From an uncultured Oscillospiraceae bacterium (lineage in GTDB: Bacteria > Bacillota > Clostridia > Oscillospirales > Oscillospiraceae), in the NCBI GenBank assembly GCA_934589065.1, contig CAKTNN010000006.1, positions 1-64,000 of the forward strand: a stretch of 64,000 nt of DNA. The letters are read 5' to 3'. Within the stretch, counting starts at the first letter, position 1. Each line of letters opens with the position of its first letter. Under the pieces are notes generated by a model. It was not told where the DNA came from. It made no database searches and worked only from the letters and a program-made list of their open reading frames with translations. Below, piece by piece: positions 25,381 through 33,841 of this stretch. Made by a program: the position numbers and the translations under genes.

Positions 25381-25616
25381 AAATCGGAAATGTGGTGGGC
25401 TCTATTTGGGCTACCCGAAAGGCCCAGTGCCTGCAGGGGCAGACCTTCCTGGTGGTGCGTTCCGGCAGCGAAGAGCTGGTGGCGGCAGACCAGGTGGGGG
25501 CAGGCCCGGGAGACCAGGTACTGCTGGCTACGGGCACAGTGGCATCCCGCTACTGTATGGATGCCCCGGTGGACGCTGCGGTGGTGGCGATACTGGACAG
25601 CGGGAAGGGAGAATAA
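25377..25616 (+). CDS. eutN: Microcompartment vertex protein EutN/CcmL family
   Basis: Pentameric protein that caps the vertices of the shell; 79 aa, short for the family (usually 85-100). Matches include MKIGNVVGSIWATRKAQCLQGQTFLVVR, VAADQVGAGPGDQVLLATGTVASRY and PVDAAVVAILD. It starts with TTG, supported by GGAGGG 6 nt upstream, and the TTG overlaps the stop of the preceding gene. Its stop overlaps the eutH start (TAATG). Confidence 0.93.
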   Translation: MKIGNVVGSIWATRKAQCLQGQTFLVVRSGSEELVAADQVGAGPGDQVLLATGTVASRYCMDAPVDAAVVAILDSGKGE

Positions 25617-26707
25617 TGTCATTTGATGCCGTACTCATTGCCCTGATGGCAGTGTTTGCTCTGCTGGGGGGCCTGGATCGCATTCTGGGCAGCCGGTTTG
25701 GCCTGGGGCAGCGATTTGAAGAGGGCATTCTGGCAATGGGCTCCCTGGCCCTGGCAATGGTGGGAATCGTCTGCCTGGCACCGGTGCTGGCGGCGGTATT
25801 AAAGCCCGTGGTTGTGCCCCTTTACGGCGCGCTGGGGGCAGACCCGGCTATGTTTGCCGGAACCATTCTGGCCTGCGATATGGGCGGCGGGGCGCTGGCC
25901 CGGGAGCTTGCCCAGTCCCCCCAGGCGGCAGGGCTGGGAGGGGTGATTACCGGCTCTATGCTGGGGGCAACCATTGTGTTTACCATCCCGGTGGCAATGG
26001 GAATTCTCCGGGAGGAAGACCGGCCTGCCATGGCAAAGGGGATCCTTTGCGGTATTGTGGCAATCCCCTTTGGGGTGCTGCTGGGAGGGCTCACAGCCGG
26101 ATATGCCCTTTCTCTGGTGCTGCGCAATCTGATTCCCATTGTGCTGATTGCGCTGCTCATCGCCCTGGGGCTGTGGCGGGCGGAACGGGCTATGGTATTG
26201 GCCTTTACGGTCTTCGGGAAAATCGTTGTGGCGGTGGTGACCCTGGGGCTCAGCGCTGCCATCGTGGAAACCCTGACGGGCTTTGTGCTGATTCCGGGGC
26301 TTGCCCCCATTGAAGAGGGATTCCAAACGGTGGGCACCATTGCCATTGTTCTGGCAGGCGCGTTTCCCCTGGTATATGTGCTGACAAGGCTTTTGCAAAA
26401 GCCGCTGATGGGGGTGGGGACACTTTTGGGCATCAACGGTGTGGCGGCAGGGGGGCTGGTTGCCAGCCTTGCCAACTCTATTGCCACTTTCGGCATGGTA
26501 AAGGATATGGACGAACGGGGAAAGGTTGTAAACATTGCCTTTGCCGTGCCTGCGGCCTTTGTGTTTGGCGACCATCTGGGCTTTGCCGCCGGTTTTGCGC
26601 CGGAGCTGCTGCCTGCCATGATTGTGGGCAAGCTCTCCGGGGGAATCTTTGCCGTGGTGTTCGCGCTGCTTCTGACGAAAGGTGAAGCGTCCCTAAAATC
26701 GGCCTGA
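25616..26707 (+). CDS. eutH: Ethanolamine permease EutH
   Basis: Integral membrane transporter for ethanolamine; 363 aa with about ten hydrophobic segments. Recognised by LLGGLDRILGSRFGLGQRFEEGILAMGSLALAMVGI, AGTILACDMGGGALARELAQ, LIPGLAPIEEGFQTVGTIAIVLAGAFPLVYVL, and NGVAAGGLVASLANSIATFGMVKDMDERGK, all characteristic of EutH. It is the last gene of the operon, overlapping eutN by one base. A T-box leader for metG begins shortly after it, and no strong terminator lies between. Confidence 0.95.
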   Translation: MSFDAVLIALMAVFALLGGLDRILGSRFGLGQRFEEGILAMGSLALAMVGIVCLAPVLAAVLKPVVVPLYGALGADPAMFAGTILACDMGGGALARELAQSPQAAGLGGVITGSMLGATIVFTIPVAMGILREEDRPAMAKGILCGIVAIPFGVLLGGLTAGYALSLVLRNLIPIVLIALLIALGLWRAERAMVLAFTVFGKIVVAVVTLGLSAAIVETLTGFVLIPGLAPIEEGFQTVGTIAIVLAGAFPLVYVLTRLLQKPLMGVGTLLGINGVAAGGLVASLANSIATFGMVKDMDERGKVVNIAFAVPAAFVFGDHLGFAAGFAPELLPAMIVGKLSGGIFAVVFALLLTKGEASLKSA

Positions 26708-26738
26708 GGGAAGAATCCGGGATATGCGTAGAAACCCC

Positions 26739-26768
26739 TTGACAAAGGCCGTTATTACAGGTTATAAT
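26739..26768 (+). promoter_or_regulatory. Promoter of the metG leader
   Basis: TTGACA, an 18-bp spacer and TATAAT. Confidence 0.85.
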
Positions 26769-26774
26769 GTCCAG

Positions 26775-27010
26775 TAATACCGGCTGTGATGGGAAGAGTA
26801 CGCCTGAAAACCGCAAAGAGAGCCCCGTAAGGTGGGAGGGGGCGCGGGCAAGCAGGGCCGAACATGGTCCCGGAGCCGAGGGGTCGATAGGTAGGCCCTT
26901 CCGGGTGCGCCCGTTAAAGCGCGTTTGAGGCAGGGAGCAATTCCTGTGAATCAAGGTGGTATCGCGTCAATTCTTGTCGCCCTTGGGTTATCCAAGGGCG
27001 ATTTTCTATT
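26775..27010 (+). promoter_or_regulatory. T-box leader (tRNA-Met sensing) of metG
   Basis: The leader has a long GC-rich stem I, a candidate specifier ATG within GAACATGG (26863-26865), the T-box core AAGGTGGTATCGCG (26953-26966) and an intrinsic terminator (CGCCCTTGG/CCAAGGGCG, then ATTTTCT, 26978-27007). Uncharged tRNA-Met should pair with the specifier and the T-box bulge, favouring antitermination and synthesis of methionyl-tRNA synthetase. The Met specifier agrees with the gene downstream. Confidence 0.92.
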
Positions 27011-27027
27011 TTAGAGGAGGAATCACT

Positions 27028-28986
27028 ATGTGTAATGCCTGCAAAGGAAAATTCTACATTACCACACCCATCTACTATCCTTCCGACAAGCTCCACATCG
27101 GGCACACCTACTGCACGGTGGCAACCGATGCCATGGCCCGCTACAAGCGGCTCCAGGGCTACGATGTGATGTTCCTGACGGGAACGGACGAGCACGGTCA
27201 GAAGATCGAGGATAAGGCCACTGCCGCAGGGGTTACCCCCCAGCAGTTTGTGGACAACATCGTAGAGGGCCCCGGGGGCGTGCTGGACCTGTGGAAGCTG
27301 ATGAACATCTCCTACGACCGGTTCATCCGCACCACCGATGACTACCATGTGGAGGCCATCCAGAAAGTCTTCAAGAAGATGCACGACAATGGGGACATCT
27401 ACAAGGGAACCTACAAGGGTAAATACTGCAAGCCCTGCGAAAGCTTCTGGACCGAGAGCCAGCTGGTGGACGGCAAGTGTCCCGACTGCGGCAGAGAGGT
27501 GCAGGATGCGGAGGAGGAGGCCTATTTCTTCCGCCTGAGCAAGTACGCAAGCCGGGTGCAGGATCTGCTGGAAAACACCGATTTCCTGGAGCCCCGGAGC
27601 CGGGTCAACGAAATGGTGAACAACTTCATTAAGCCCGGCCTGGAAGACCTGTGCGTTTCCCGCACCAGCTTTACCTGGGGCGTGCCGGTGGACTTTGACC
27701 CGGGCCACGTGGTGTATGTGTGGATCGATGCCCTCTTTAACTACATGACCGCCCTGGGCTTTGAAAATGACCGGTATCACGATCTGGAAAAGTTCTGGCC
27801 TGCGGATGTCCACTTTGTGGGCAAGGAGATTGTCCGTTTCCACTCCATTATCTGGCCTGCAATGCTCATGAGCCTGAACCTGCCTCTGCCCAAAAAGGTA
27901 TTCGGTCACGGCTGGCTGCTCTTAGACGGCGGCAAGATGAGCAAGTCCAAGGGCAATGTGGTGGATCCCTACGTCCTGGCCCAGCGCTTCGGCGTGGATG
28001 CCCTGCGGTTCTTCCTGCTGCGCACCTTCCCCTTTGGCTCTGACGGCAACTTCTCCAATGAGTCCTTGATTTCCACCATCAATGTGGATTTGGCAAATGA
28101 CCTGGGCAATCTGGTCAGCCGTACCGTTGCCATGGCCCAGAAGTATTTTGGAGCGCACCTGCCTGCCCAGCAGCAGGAGGACGCAGAAAAGGATGCCGAG
28201 CTTGTGGCAATGGCCTCCTCTCTGCGGGATAAGTACGAAGAGCAAATGGAAAAGTTTGCCTTCCAGAATGCTCTGGGAGAAATCTTTAAGGTCATCTCCC
28301 GGGCCAATAAGTATATCGATGAGAATGCACCCTGGGTGCTTGCCAAGGATGAGGCCCAGAAGCCCAGACTGGCAAAAGTGCTCTATAACCTTCTGGAAAC
28401 CGTCCGGATCTGCGCAGGCCTGCTGCAGCCCTTTATGCCCGATACCGCAGCGGAAATCGGCAAGCGCCTGGGCGGCGCCGACCTGACCTGGGATACCCTG
28501 AATGTCTTCGGGACGCTGGATAAAGAGGCTGCCACCGTGGCAGGCCCTGCTCTGTTCCCCAGAATCGACATGGAAAAGGAACTGGCAGAGCTGGAGAAGC
28601 TGAATAAACCCGCCGTTCCGGCCCTGGAAATTGAGCCCTACACCGAGGAAAGCGTGGATTTCGATACCTTCTGCAAAAATGAGCTCCGGGCCGTAAAGGT
28701 TAAGGCCTGCGAGACGGTGAAGAAGAGCGACAAGCTGCTGCAATTCACCCTGGATGACGGCACCGGAACGGATCGCCAGATTCTCTCCGGCATTGCCAAG
28801 TACTATAAGCCCGAGGAGCTGGTTGGGAAGACCCTGGTTGCCATCACCAATCTGCCCCCCAGAAAGATGATGGGCAGAGTTTCCTCCGGTATGCTTCTGA
28901 GTGCTGTGCACAAGGAGCAGGGAGAGGAAAAGCTGAACCTTGTGATGCTCTCCGACAGCATCCCCGCCGGCGCAAAGCTGTGCTGA
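27028..28986 (+). CDS. metG: Methionyl-tRNA synthetase
   Basis: Charges tRNA-Met. The 652-aa class I synthetase has the HIGH motif (HIGH, residues 23-26), KMSKS (303-307), the zinc knuckle (CKPCESFW...CPDC) and the anticodon-binding helical domain. The C-terminal 100 residues (VDFDTFCKNELRAVKVKACETVKKSDKLLQF...NLPPRKMMGRVSSGMLLSA) form the dimerising tRNA-binding OB domain typical of Bacillus-type enzymes. The start is supported by GAGGAGG 7 nt upstream and by the T-box leader. Confidence 0.98.
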   Translation: MCNACKGKFYITTPIYYPSDKLHIGHTYCTVATDAMARYKRLQGYDVMFLTGTDEHGQKIEDKATAAGVTPQQFVDNIVEGPGGVLDLWKLMNISYDRFIRTTDDYHVEAIQKVFKKMHDNGDIYKGTYKGKYCKPCESFWTESQLVDGKCPDCGREVQDAEEEAYFFRLSKYASRVQDLLENTDFLEPRSRVNEMVNNFIKPGLEDLCVSRTSFTWGVPVDFDPGHVVYVWIDALFNYMTALGFENDRYHDLEKFWPADVHFVGKEIVRFHSIIWPAMLMSLNLPLPKKVFGHGWLLLDGGKMSKSKGNVVDPYVLAQRFGVDALRFFLLRTFPFGSDGNFSNESLISTINVDLANDLGNLVSRTVAMAQKYFGAHLPAQQQEDAEKDAELVAMASSLRDKYEEQMEKFAFQNALGEIFKVISRANKYIDENAPWVLAKDEAQKPRLAKVLYNLLETVRICAGLLQPFMPDTAAEIGKRLGGADLTWDTLNVFGTLDKEAATVAGPALFPRIDMEKELAELEKLNKPAVPALEIEPYTEESVDFDTFCKNELRAVKVKACETVKKSDKLLQFTLDDGTGTDRQILSGIAKYYKPEELVGKTLVAITNLPPRKMMGRVSSGMLLSAVHKEQGEEKLNLVMLSDSIPAGAKLC

Positions 28987-29004
28987 TACAGAAAAATTAA
29001 AGAG

Positions 29005-29039
29005 AAAAGCCCACCGTGTTCACCCACGGTGGGCTTTTT
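29005..29039. terminator. Bidirectional terminator between metG and the ABC exporter
   Basis: AAAGCCCACCGTG pairs with the CACGGTGGGCTTT part across a short loop, with T-runs on both strands. It serves the two convergent operons. Confidence 0.9.
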
Positions 29040-29044
29040 AGGGC

Positions 29045-30943
29045 TTATTCCAGTTCAAATGCACCGGTGTAGAGCTGATAGTAGGTTCCCTTCTGGGCAA
29101 TCAGATCATCGTGGGTGCCCCGCTCGATGATCCGTCCGTGATCCAGCACCATGATGCAGTCGGAATTGCGGACGGTGGACAGGCGGTGGGCGATGACGAA
29201 TACCGTCCGGCCCTTCATCAGAGCGTCCATACCCGCCTGAACCAGGGATTCCGTGTGGGTATCGATGGAGGAGGTTGCCTCGTCCAGAATCATTACCGGG
29301 GGATCGGCGACTGCCGCCCGGGCAATGGCAATCAGCTGCCGCTGGCCCTGGGAAAGGCTTGCACCGTTGGCGGTGAGCATGGTGTTGTAGCCGTCCGGCA
29401 GACGGGTGATGAAATCGTCGGCGTTCGCCAGCTTGGCGGCGTGGATGCAATCTTCATCGGTGGCATCCAGCTTGCCGTAACGGATGTTGTCCATAACGGT
29501 TCCCGTAAACAGGTTGGTCTCCTGGAGCACCACGCCCAGGGAGCGGCGCAGATCGGGCTTGCAGATCTTGTTCACATTGATGCCGTCGTAGCGAATTTTG
29601 CCATCGGCGATGTCATAGAACCGGTTAATGAGGTTTGTAATGGTGGTCTTGCCTGCGCCGGTAGCGCCAACAAAGGCAATTTTCTGACCGGGATGGGCAT
29701 ATAGCGTCACATCGTGGAGCACGGTCTTCTCCGGAACATAGCCAAAGTCTACGTGTTCCATGGTGATGTCGCCCTTGAGCTCGGTGTAGCTCACCGTTCC
29801 GTCAGCCTGATGGGGATGCCGCCAGGCCCAGTGACCGGTGTGCTCCGGGCACTCATGGACGGTGCCGTCTGCATCGATTTTGGCATTGACCAGGGTCACA
29901 TAACCCTCGTCCTCCTCGGGCTCCTCGTCCATCAGGTCGAAGATGCGCTCTGCGCCTGCCAGAGCCATCACAATGGCGTTGATCTGGCTGGAAATCTGAG
30001 AGATGGGCATATTGAAGCTGCGGGAGAGCACCATAAAGGCCATCAGGCTGCCCAGGGTCAGAAGCCGACCGTCGGACTTGATGCACAGCAGGCCGCCGAA
30101 GATTGCCAGTATGGCATACTGCACATAGCCCAGATTGTTGTTGATGGGGCCCAGCATATTGGAGAATTTACCGGCGTTAAAGGCGTTGGCCCGGAGCTCT
30201 TCGTTCAGCTTATCGAAGTCCTCCTTGCAGACCTCCTCGTGATTGAAGATTTTTACCACCTTCTGACCGGAGATCATCTCTTCAATATAGCCGTTTACGG
30301 CGCCCAGGGATTTCTGCTGACCGATGAAGTAACCGGCGGATTTTCCAGCCAGCACCTTGGTCACATAAATCACCGCGCCAACGGTAAAGACCATAACAAT
30401 GGTCAGAATCCAGGAGGTATCGATCAGGTTCCACAGCACCACAATCAGGGTCATGATGGAAGAGACGCACTGGGGCAGGCTCTGGGAAATCACCTGACGC
30501 AGGGTATCGATATCACTGGTGTAGCGGGACATAATGTCACCGGCGGCGTGGCTGTCGAAATACCGCAGGGGCAAGCGCTGCATATTGGAAAACAGGTTAT
30601 CCCGGATGGCTTTCTGAACGCCCTGGGTGACACCCACCATCAGGTAGTTATAGAGGAATGCGGCAACTGCACCCACAGCAAAGATGCAGGCCATTTTCAT
30701 CAGGTAGCTGAGCAGGGGGCTAAAATCGGTGGAGCCGCTCTCCACCATGGGCAGAATATAGTCATCTACCAGAGGGCCCAGGGCCCGGCTGCCCTGGGCC
30801 TGGGCAATGGAGGCAAGAAGAATGCACACCAGAACAAAAATCAGGGTGGGTGCATAAGGCTTCAGGTAGCTCATGAGCCGCAGCAGGGTCTGCTTGGGAT
30901 TTTTGGCTTTGCGGCCGTCGCCGCGCATTCTGACAGGAGGCAT
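29045..30943 (-). CDS. ABC exporter half-transporter, catalytically intact subunit (MdlB-like)
   Basis: Fused membrane-ATPase half-transporter of 632 aa. A basic N-terminal stretch leads into six transmembrane helices (about residues 30-330), then an ABC domain with Walker A GATGAGKTT, signature LSQGQRQLIAIARA and Walker B MILDEATSSID with the catalytic Glu. An insertion of about 40 residues precedes the ATPase domain (VTLVNAKIDADGTVHECPEHTGHWAWRHPHQADG), longer than usual in this family. Together with the overlapping upstream gene, which has a degenerate site, it should form a heterodimeric exporter. The MarR gene at the operon head suggests drug or bile-type substrates, by inference. Confidence 0.92.
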   Translation of the reverse strand: MPPVRMRGDGRKAKNPKQTLLRLMSYLKPYAPTLIFVLVCILLASIAQAQGSRALGPLVDDYILPMVESGSTDFSPLLSYLMKMACIFAVGAVAAFLYNYLMVGVTQGVQKAIRDNLFSNMQRLPLRYFDSHAAGDIMSRYTSDIDTLRQVISQSLPQCVSSIMTLIVVLWNLIDTSWILTIVMVFTVGAVIYVTKVLAGKSAGYFIGQQKSLGAVNGYIEEMISGQKVVKIFNHEEVCKEDFDKLNEELRANAFNAGKFSNMLGPINNNLGYVQYAILAIFGGLLCIKSDGRLLTLGSLMAFMVLSRSFNMPISQISSQINAIVMALAGAERIFDLMDEEPEEDEGYVTLVNAKIDADGTVHECPEHTGHWAWRHPHQADGTVSYTELKGDITMEHVDFGYVPEKTVLHDVTLYAHPGQKIAFVGATGAGKTTITNLINRFYDIADGKIRYDGINVNKICKPDLRRSLGVVLQETNLFTGTVMDNIRYGKLDATDEDCIHAAKLANADDFITRLPDGYNTMLTANGASLSQGQRQLIAIARAAVADPPVMILDEATSSIDTHTESLVQAGMDALMKGRTVFVIAHRLSTVRNSDCIMVLDHGRIIERGTHDDLIAQKGTYYQLYTGAFELE

Positions 30944-32688
30944 TATTCCGCACTTCCTTTCTGCTGAGATTCATAGATGCCCCGATAGAAATCGGATTCC
31001 TTCATCAGGGTTTCGTGGTCGCCAACGCAGGCAACCTTGCCGTTTTCCATAACCAGGATGATGTCTGCATCCTGGATGGAGGAGATACGCTGGGCAATGA
31101 TCAGCTTGGTGGTTCCGGGGATCTCTTCCCGGAAGGCCTTGCGAATCATGGCGTCGGTATGGGTGTCCACTGCGGAGGTGGAGTCATCCAAAATAAGGAT
31201 TTTGGGCTTTTTCAGCAGGGCCCGGGCAATGCACAGACGCTGCTTCTGTCCGCCGGATACGTTGGAGCCGCCCTGCTCGATGTGGGTATTGTACCCATCG
31301 GGGAAGGAACGGATAAATTCATCGGCGCAGGCAAGGGTACAGGCGTGAACCATTTCTTCGTCGGTGGCCTGGGCGTTGCCCCAGCGGAGGTTATCCTTGA
31401 TGGAGCCGGAGAACAGGGTGTTCTTTTGCAGCACCATGGCAACATTGTCCCGGAGGACTTCCAGGCCGTAGTCCTTAACATCTACGCCGCCGACCTTTAC
31501 GGTGCCCTCGGTGGCGTCATACAGCCGGGGAATCAGCTGCACCAGGGTGGTCTTGGAGGAGCCGGTGCTGCCCAGGATGCCGACGGTTGCGCCGGAGGGG
31601 ATGTGCAGGTTTACTTCCTTCAGCGCCCGGTGCTTGGCCTTGGCGGAGTAGCGGAAGGAGACGTTCTCAAAGTCGATGGAGCCGTCCTTTACGTCCGTTA
31701 CAGGATCCTGGGGGGAAACCAGGCTGGGCTCCTCTTCCAGAATCTCGTAGCACCGGCGCATGGGAGCCCGGGCCATAATGGACATGACAAACACGGCGGA
31801 GAGCATCATCAGGCTGGTGAGAATCTGGGTGGTGTAGGTAAACATGGAGCTCAGCTCGCCGGTGGTCAGGCCCATGGCGGCATTGTTGCCGGAGGCAACC
31901 ACCAGGTGCGCGCCCACCCAGGAGATAGTGAGGATGCACACGTATACGCAAATCTGCATTGCCGGGGCATTGACGGCAAGGATGTGCTCAGCCTTGCTGA
32001 AATCTCTGTAGATGGCCTGGGAAATGGCGGTGAACTTATCCACTTCCTTGTCCTCCCGGACAAAGCTCTTAACCACCCGGATACCGTGGACATTTTCCTG
32101 AACCACGTTGTTGAGCTTATCGTAGGTCTGGAAGACCCGGTCGAAGATTTTGAAGACCATGGGCACAATACCAAGAAGCACCAGGGCCAGAATGGGAATG
32201 GCAACAAAGTAAACGGTGCTCAGCTTGGGGCTGATCCGCAGGGAAGAGGCCATGGCAAGAATCAGCATAATGGGGCAGCGCACCGCCATACGAATGCTCA
32301 TCTGGAATGCCATCTGCAAATTGGCAACATCGGAGGTCAGCCGGGTGACGATGGAAGCTGAGGAGAATTTGTCGATGTTGGCAAAGCTGTACTCCTGCAC
32401 CCGGTAATACATATCGTGGCGCAGATTCTTGGCAAAGCCCGTGGCGGCCTTAGAGGCATAAGTGGCGGACAGAACGCCAAAGAACAGGGAAACCACGGCG
32501 CACAGCATCAGCAGCAGGGCCTTTTCCACCACGACGTTCATGTTTTTGGCGGCGATGCCGTAGTCGTACAGGTCTGCCATCACCAGGGGGATGGAAACCT
32601 CCATGGCAACCTCACCGATCATCGCCAGGGGACTGACCAGGGCCGTCCACTTGTACTCCCGGAGACACCGGGCAAGTCGTTTGATCAT
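30943..32688 (-). CDS. ABC exporter half-transporter, degenerate-site subunit (MdlA-like)
   Basis: Half-transporter of 581 aa: six transmembrane helices, then the ABC domain. Walker A reads GSTGSSKTT, with Ser in place of the last Gly; the signature is VSGGQKQRLCIARAL; and Walker B ends LILDDSTSAVD, with Asp replacing the catalytic Glu. This is the pattern of heterodimeric exporters with one degenerate nucleotide site. It overlaps both the MarR gene (4 nt) and the partner exporter gene (1 nt), so all three are co-transcribed. Confidence 0.93.
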   Translation of the reverse strand: MIKRLARCLREYKWTALVSPLAMIGEVAMEVSIPLVMADLYDYGIAAKNMNVVVEKALLLMLCAVVSLFFGVLSATYASKAATGFAKNLRHDMYYRVQEYSFANIDKFSSASIVTRLTSDVANLQMAFQMSIRMAVRCPIMLILAMASSLRISPKLSTVYFVAIPILALVLLGIVPMVFKIFDRVFQTYDKLNNVVQENVHGIRVVKSFVREDKEVDKFTAISQAIYRDFSKAEHILAVNAPAMQICVYVCILTISWVGAHLVVASGNNAAMGLTTGELSSMFTYTTQILTSLMMLSAVFVMSIMARAPMRRCYEILEEEPSLVSPQDPVTDVKDGSIDFENVSFRYSAKAKHRALKEVNLHIPSGATVGILGSTGSSKTTLVQLIPRLYDATEGTVKVGGVDVKDYGLEVLRDNVAMVLQKNTLFSGSIKDNLRWGNAQATDEEMVHACTLACADEFIRSFPDGYNTHIEQGGSNVSGGQKQRLCIARALLKKPKILILDDSTSAVDTHTDAMIRKAFREEIPGTTKLIIAQRISSIQDADIILVMENGKVACVGDHETLMKESDFYRGIYESQQKGSAE

Positions 32689-33134
32689 TTGGTTAATTCC
32701 TCCTTTGGAATGGTAAAATCCGGGGATACATTGTGCATGGCCCGGAGAAGATAGCTGCGGAACTGGGCGCTTTCCTCTGGGGTAAAGCCCTGCAAAAGTG
32801 TGGCATCACTCTGACGGATAACCTCCAGCATGGTTTCCGTGCATTGCTTCCCCTTGGGAAGAAGATAAACAAGCTTTCTGCGCCGATCCGCAGGATCAGA
32901 ATCCAGCCGGACAAAGCCCTTCTTTTCCATCCGGGCCAAAAGCCCCGATATGGTAGGGTGGGTCAGCTGGAAAACCTCCTCCATGTCTTTTACACAGGGA
33001 ATCTGGGAGCAGTGGGCCAGGTAGCCCAGTATATGCCCCTGAGAGAAGGTCAGCTCCATGCCGGACAGGGCCTGGTTCATGCTCTGACCCAGGGCACAGC
33101 TGATCGTCCGGAATATGCGACCATAGCCGATCAA
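32685..33134 (-). CDS. MarR family transcriptional regulator
   Basis: Dimeric winged-helix repressor of 149 aa. DNA-binding segment: FQLTHPTISGLLARMEKKGFVRLDSDPADRRRKLVYLLPKG, including the wing DPADRRRKLVYL. It is first in the operon with the two exporter genes, its stop overlapping the next start. An inverted repeat lies between its promoter and start codon, so it probably represses its own operon until a ligand, perhaps an exported compound, binds. Confidence 0.92.
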   Translation of the reverse strand: MIGYGRIFRTISCALGQSMNQALSGMELTFSQGHILGYLAHCSQIPCVKDMEEVFQLTHPTISGLLARMEKKGFVRLDSDPADRRRKLVYLLPKGKQCTETMLEVIRQSDATLLQGFTPEESAQFRSYLLRAMHNVSPDFTIPKEELTK

Positions 33135-33156
33135 GAAATCCCTCCTTACAAATTAA

Positions 33157-33201
33157 GTAGCAAGCTACGCAATATTCTACCACGATTTTCTGAAATTGCA
33201 A
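33157..33201 (-). promoter_or_regulatory. Promoter and MarR operator of the exporter operon
   Basis: Minus strand: TTGCAA, a 16-bp spacer and TAGAAT; then GTAGC-TT-GCTAC around the expected start point (33157-33168 on the plus strand), followed by AAGGAGG. The short inverted repeat at the start point fits a MarR-family operator. Confidence 0.65.
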
Positions 33202-33281
33202 GGGGTTTTGGATATTTAACAAATCATTCAAAATTTGCGGGCAACACCGGACAATTGCAAAAAATTGCTGCGTATTTTGCA

Positions 33282-33318
33282 CAAAAAATCCTCCTTCTGA
33301 TGAAAATCGGAAGGAGGA
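33282..33318 (-). terminator. Terminator after gtrA-like gene
   Basis: Minus strand: TCCTCCTTC, a 12-nt loop, GAAGGAGGA, then T6-7. Confidence 0.85.
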
Positions 33319-33360
33319 CAGTATAATCACCTTGTTATGGAATACGCCGGAACAATAGGC

Positions 33361-33768
33361 TTATGCCTTTTCCTTTCCGGCGGTATCGATGGAGGCACCG
33401 AAGACAAAGAAGCGCTGATACAGAAATTCCGTGGTGAAATTCAGCAGCATATTGATCACCGTCACCAGGTATTCATTCCACAGCAGCCTGGAGGCCAGGA
33501 AATTACCCAGCAGGGTGGACAAGGGGGTGAATACGGCGTAGTATGCAGCCACCTTTGCCATAGCCACCGGCACATTGGCGGCGGACTGGAAGGTGAACTT
33601 CCGGTTCAGGGTGAAGTTCCACAGCACGCTCAGGCACAGGGCAATCAGGTAGCAGGGCCAGTAGGGCAGGCCGGTAAACTCGTTGAGCAGGGCGAAAGCG
33701 CCCATTTCAATGAGTCCGGCACTGATGGAGAAAAACGTGAATTTGAGAACACGCAGAAATTCTTTCAT
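33361..33768 (-). CDS. GtrA family membrane protein
   Basis: Membrane protein of 135 aa with four predicted helices. The GtrA hallmarks are visible: FTFFSISAGLIEMGAFALLNE, a central LCLSVLWNFTLNRKFTF (NFxxNRxxTF) and a C-terminal LLNFTTEFLYQRFFVF. GtrA proteins help move lipid-linked sugars across the membrane for glycosylation of surface polymers. No glycosyltransferase partner lies beside it here; the nearest is near 63 kb, so its partner is unknown. It lies downstream of the OB-fold-like lipoprotein and has its own terminator. Confidence 0.88.
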   Translation of the reverse strand: MKEFLRVLKFTFFSISAGLIEMGAFALLNEFTGLPYWPCYLIALCLSVLWNFTLNRKFTFQSAANVPVAMAKVAAYYAVFTPLSTLLGNFLASRLLWNEYLVTVINMLLNFTTEFLYQRFFVFGASIDTAGKEKA

Positions 33769-33793
33769 GGATCATACCTCCTAAAACGTAAAT

Positions 33794-33828
33794 CCCCCGG
33801 CCCGCAAATCGCTTTGAGGAACCGGGGG
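33794..33828 (-). terminator. Hairpin between the lipoprotein and gtrA-like genes
   Basis: CCCCCGG and CCGGGGG bracket a 21-nt loop. There is no good T-run, so it is a weak terminator or an RNA-stability hairpin at best. Confidence 0.4.
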
Positions 33829-33841
33829 AAAGAAAATTTGC

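Noticed and set aside
29714..32361. Long plus-strand frames (over 400 codons) opposite the two ABC exporter genes
   Set aside because: Antisense to two complete, motif-rich exporters; the translated sequence is rich in G, H, Q, N and D with no fold.
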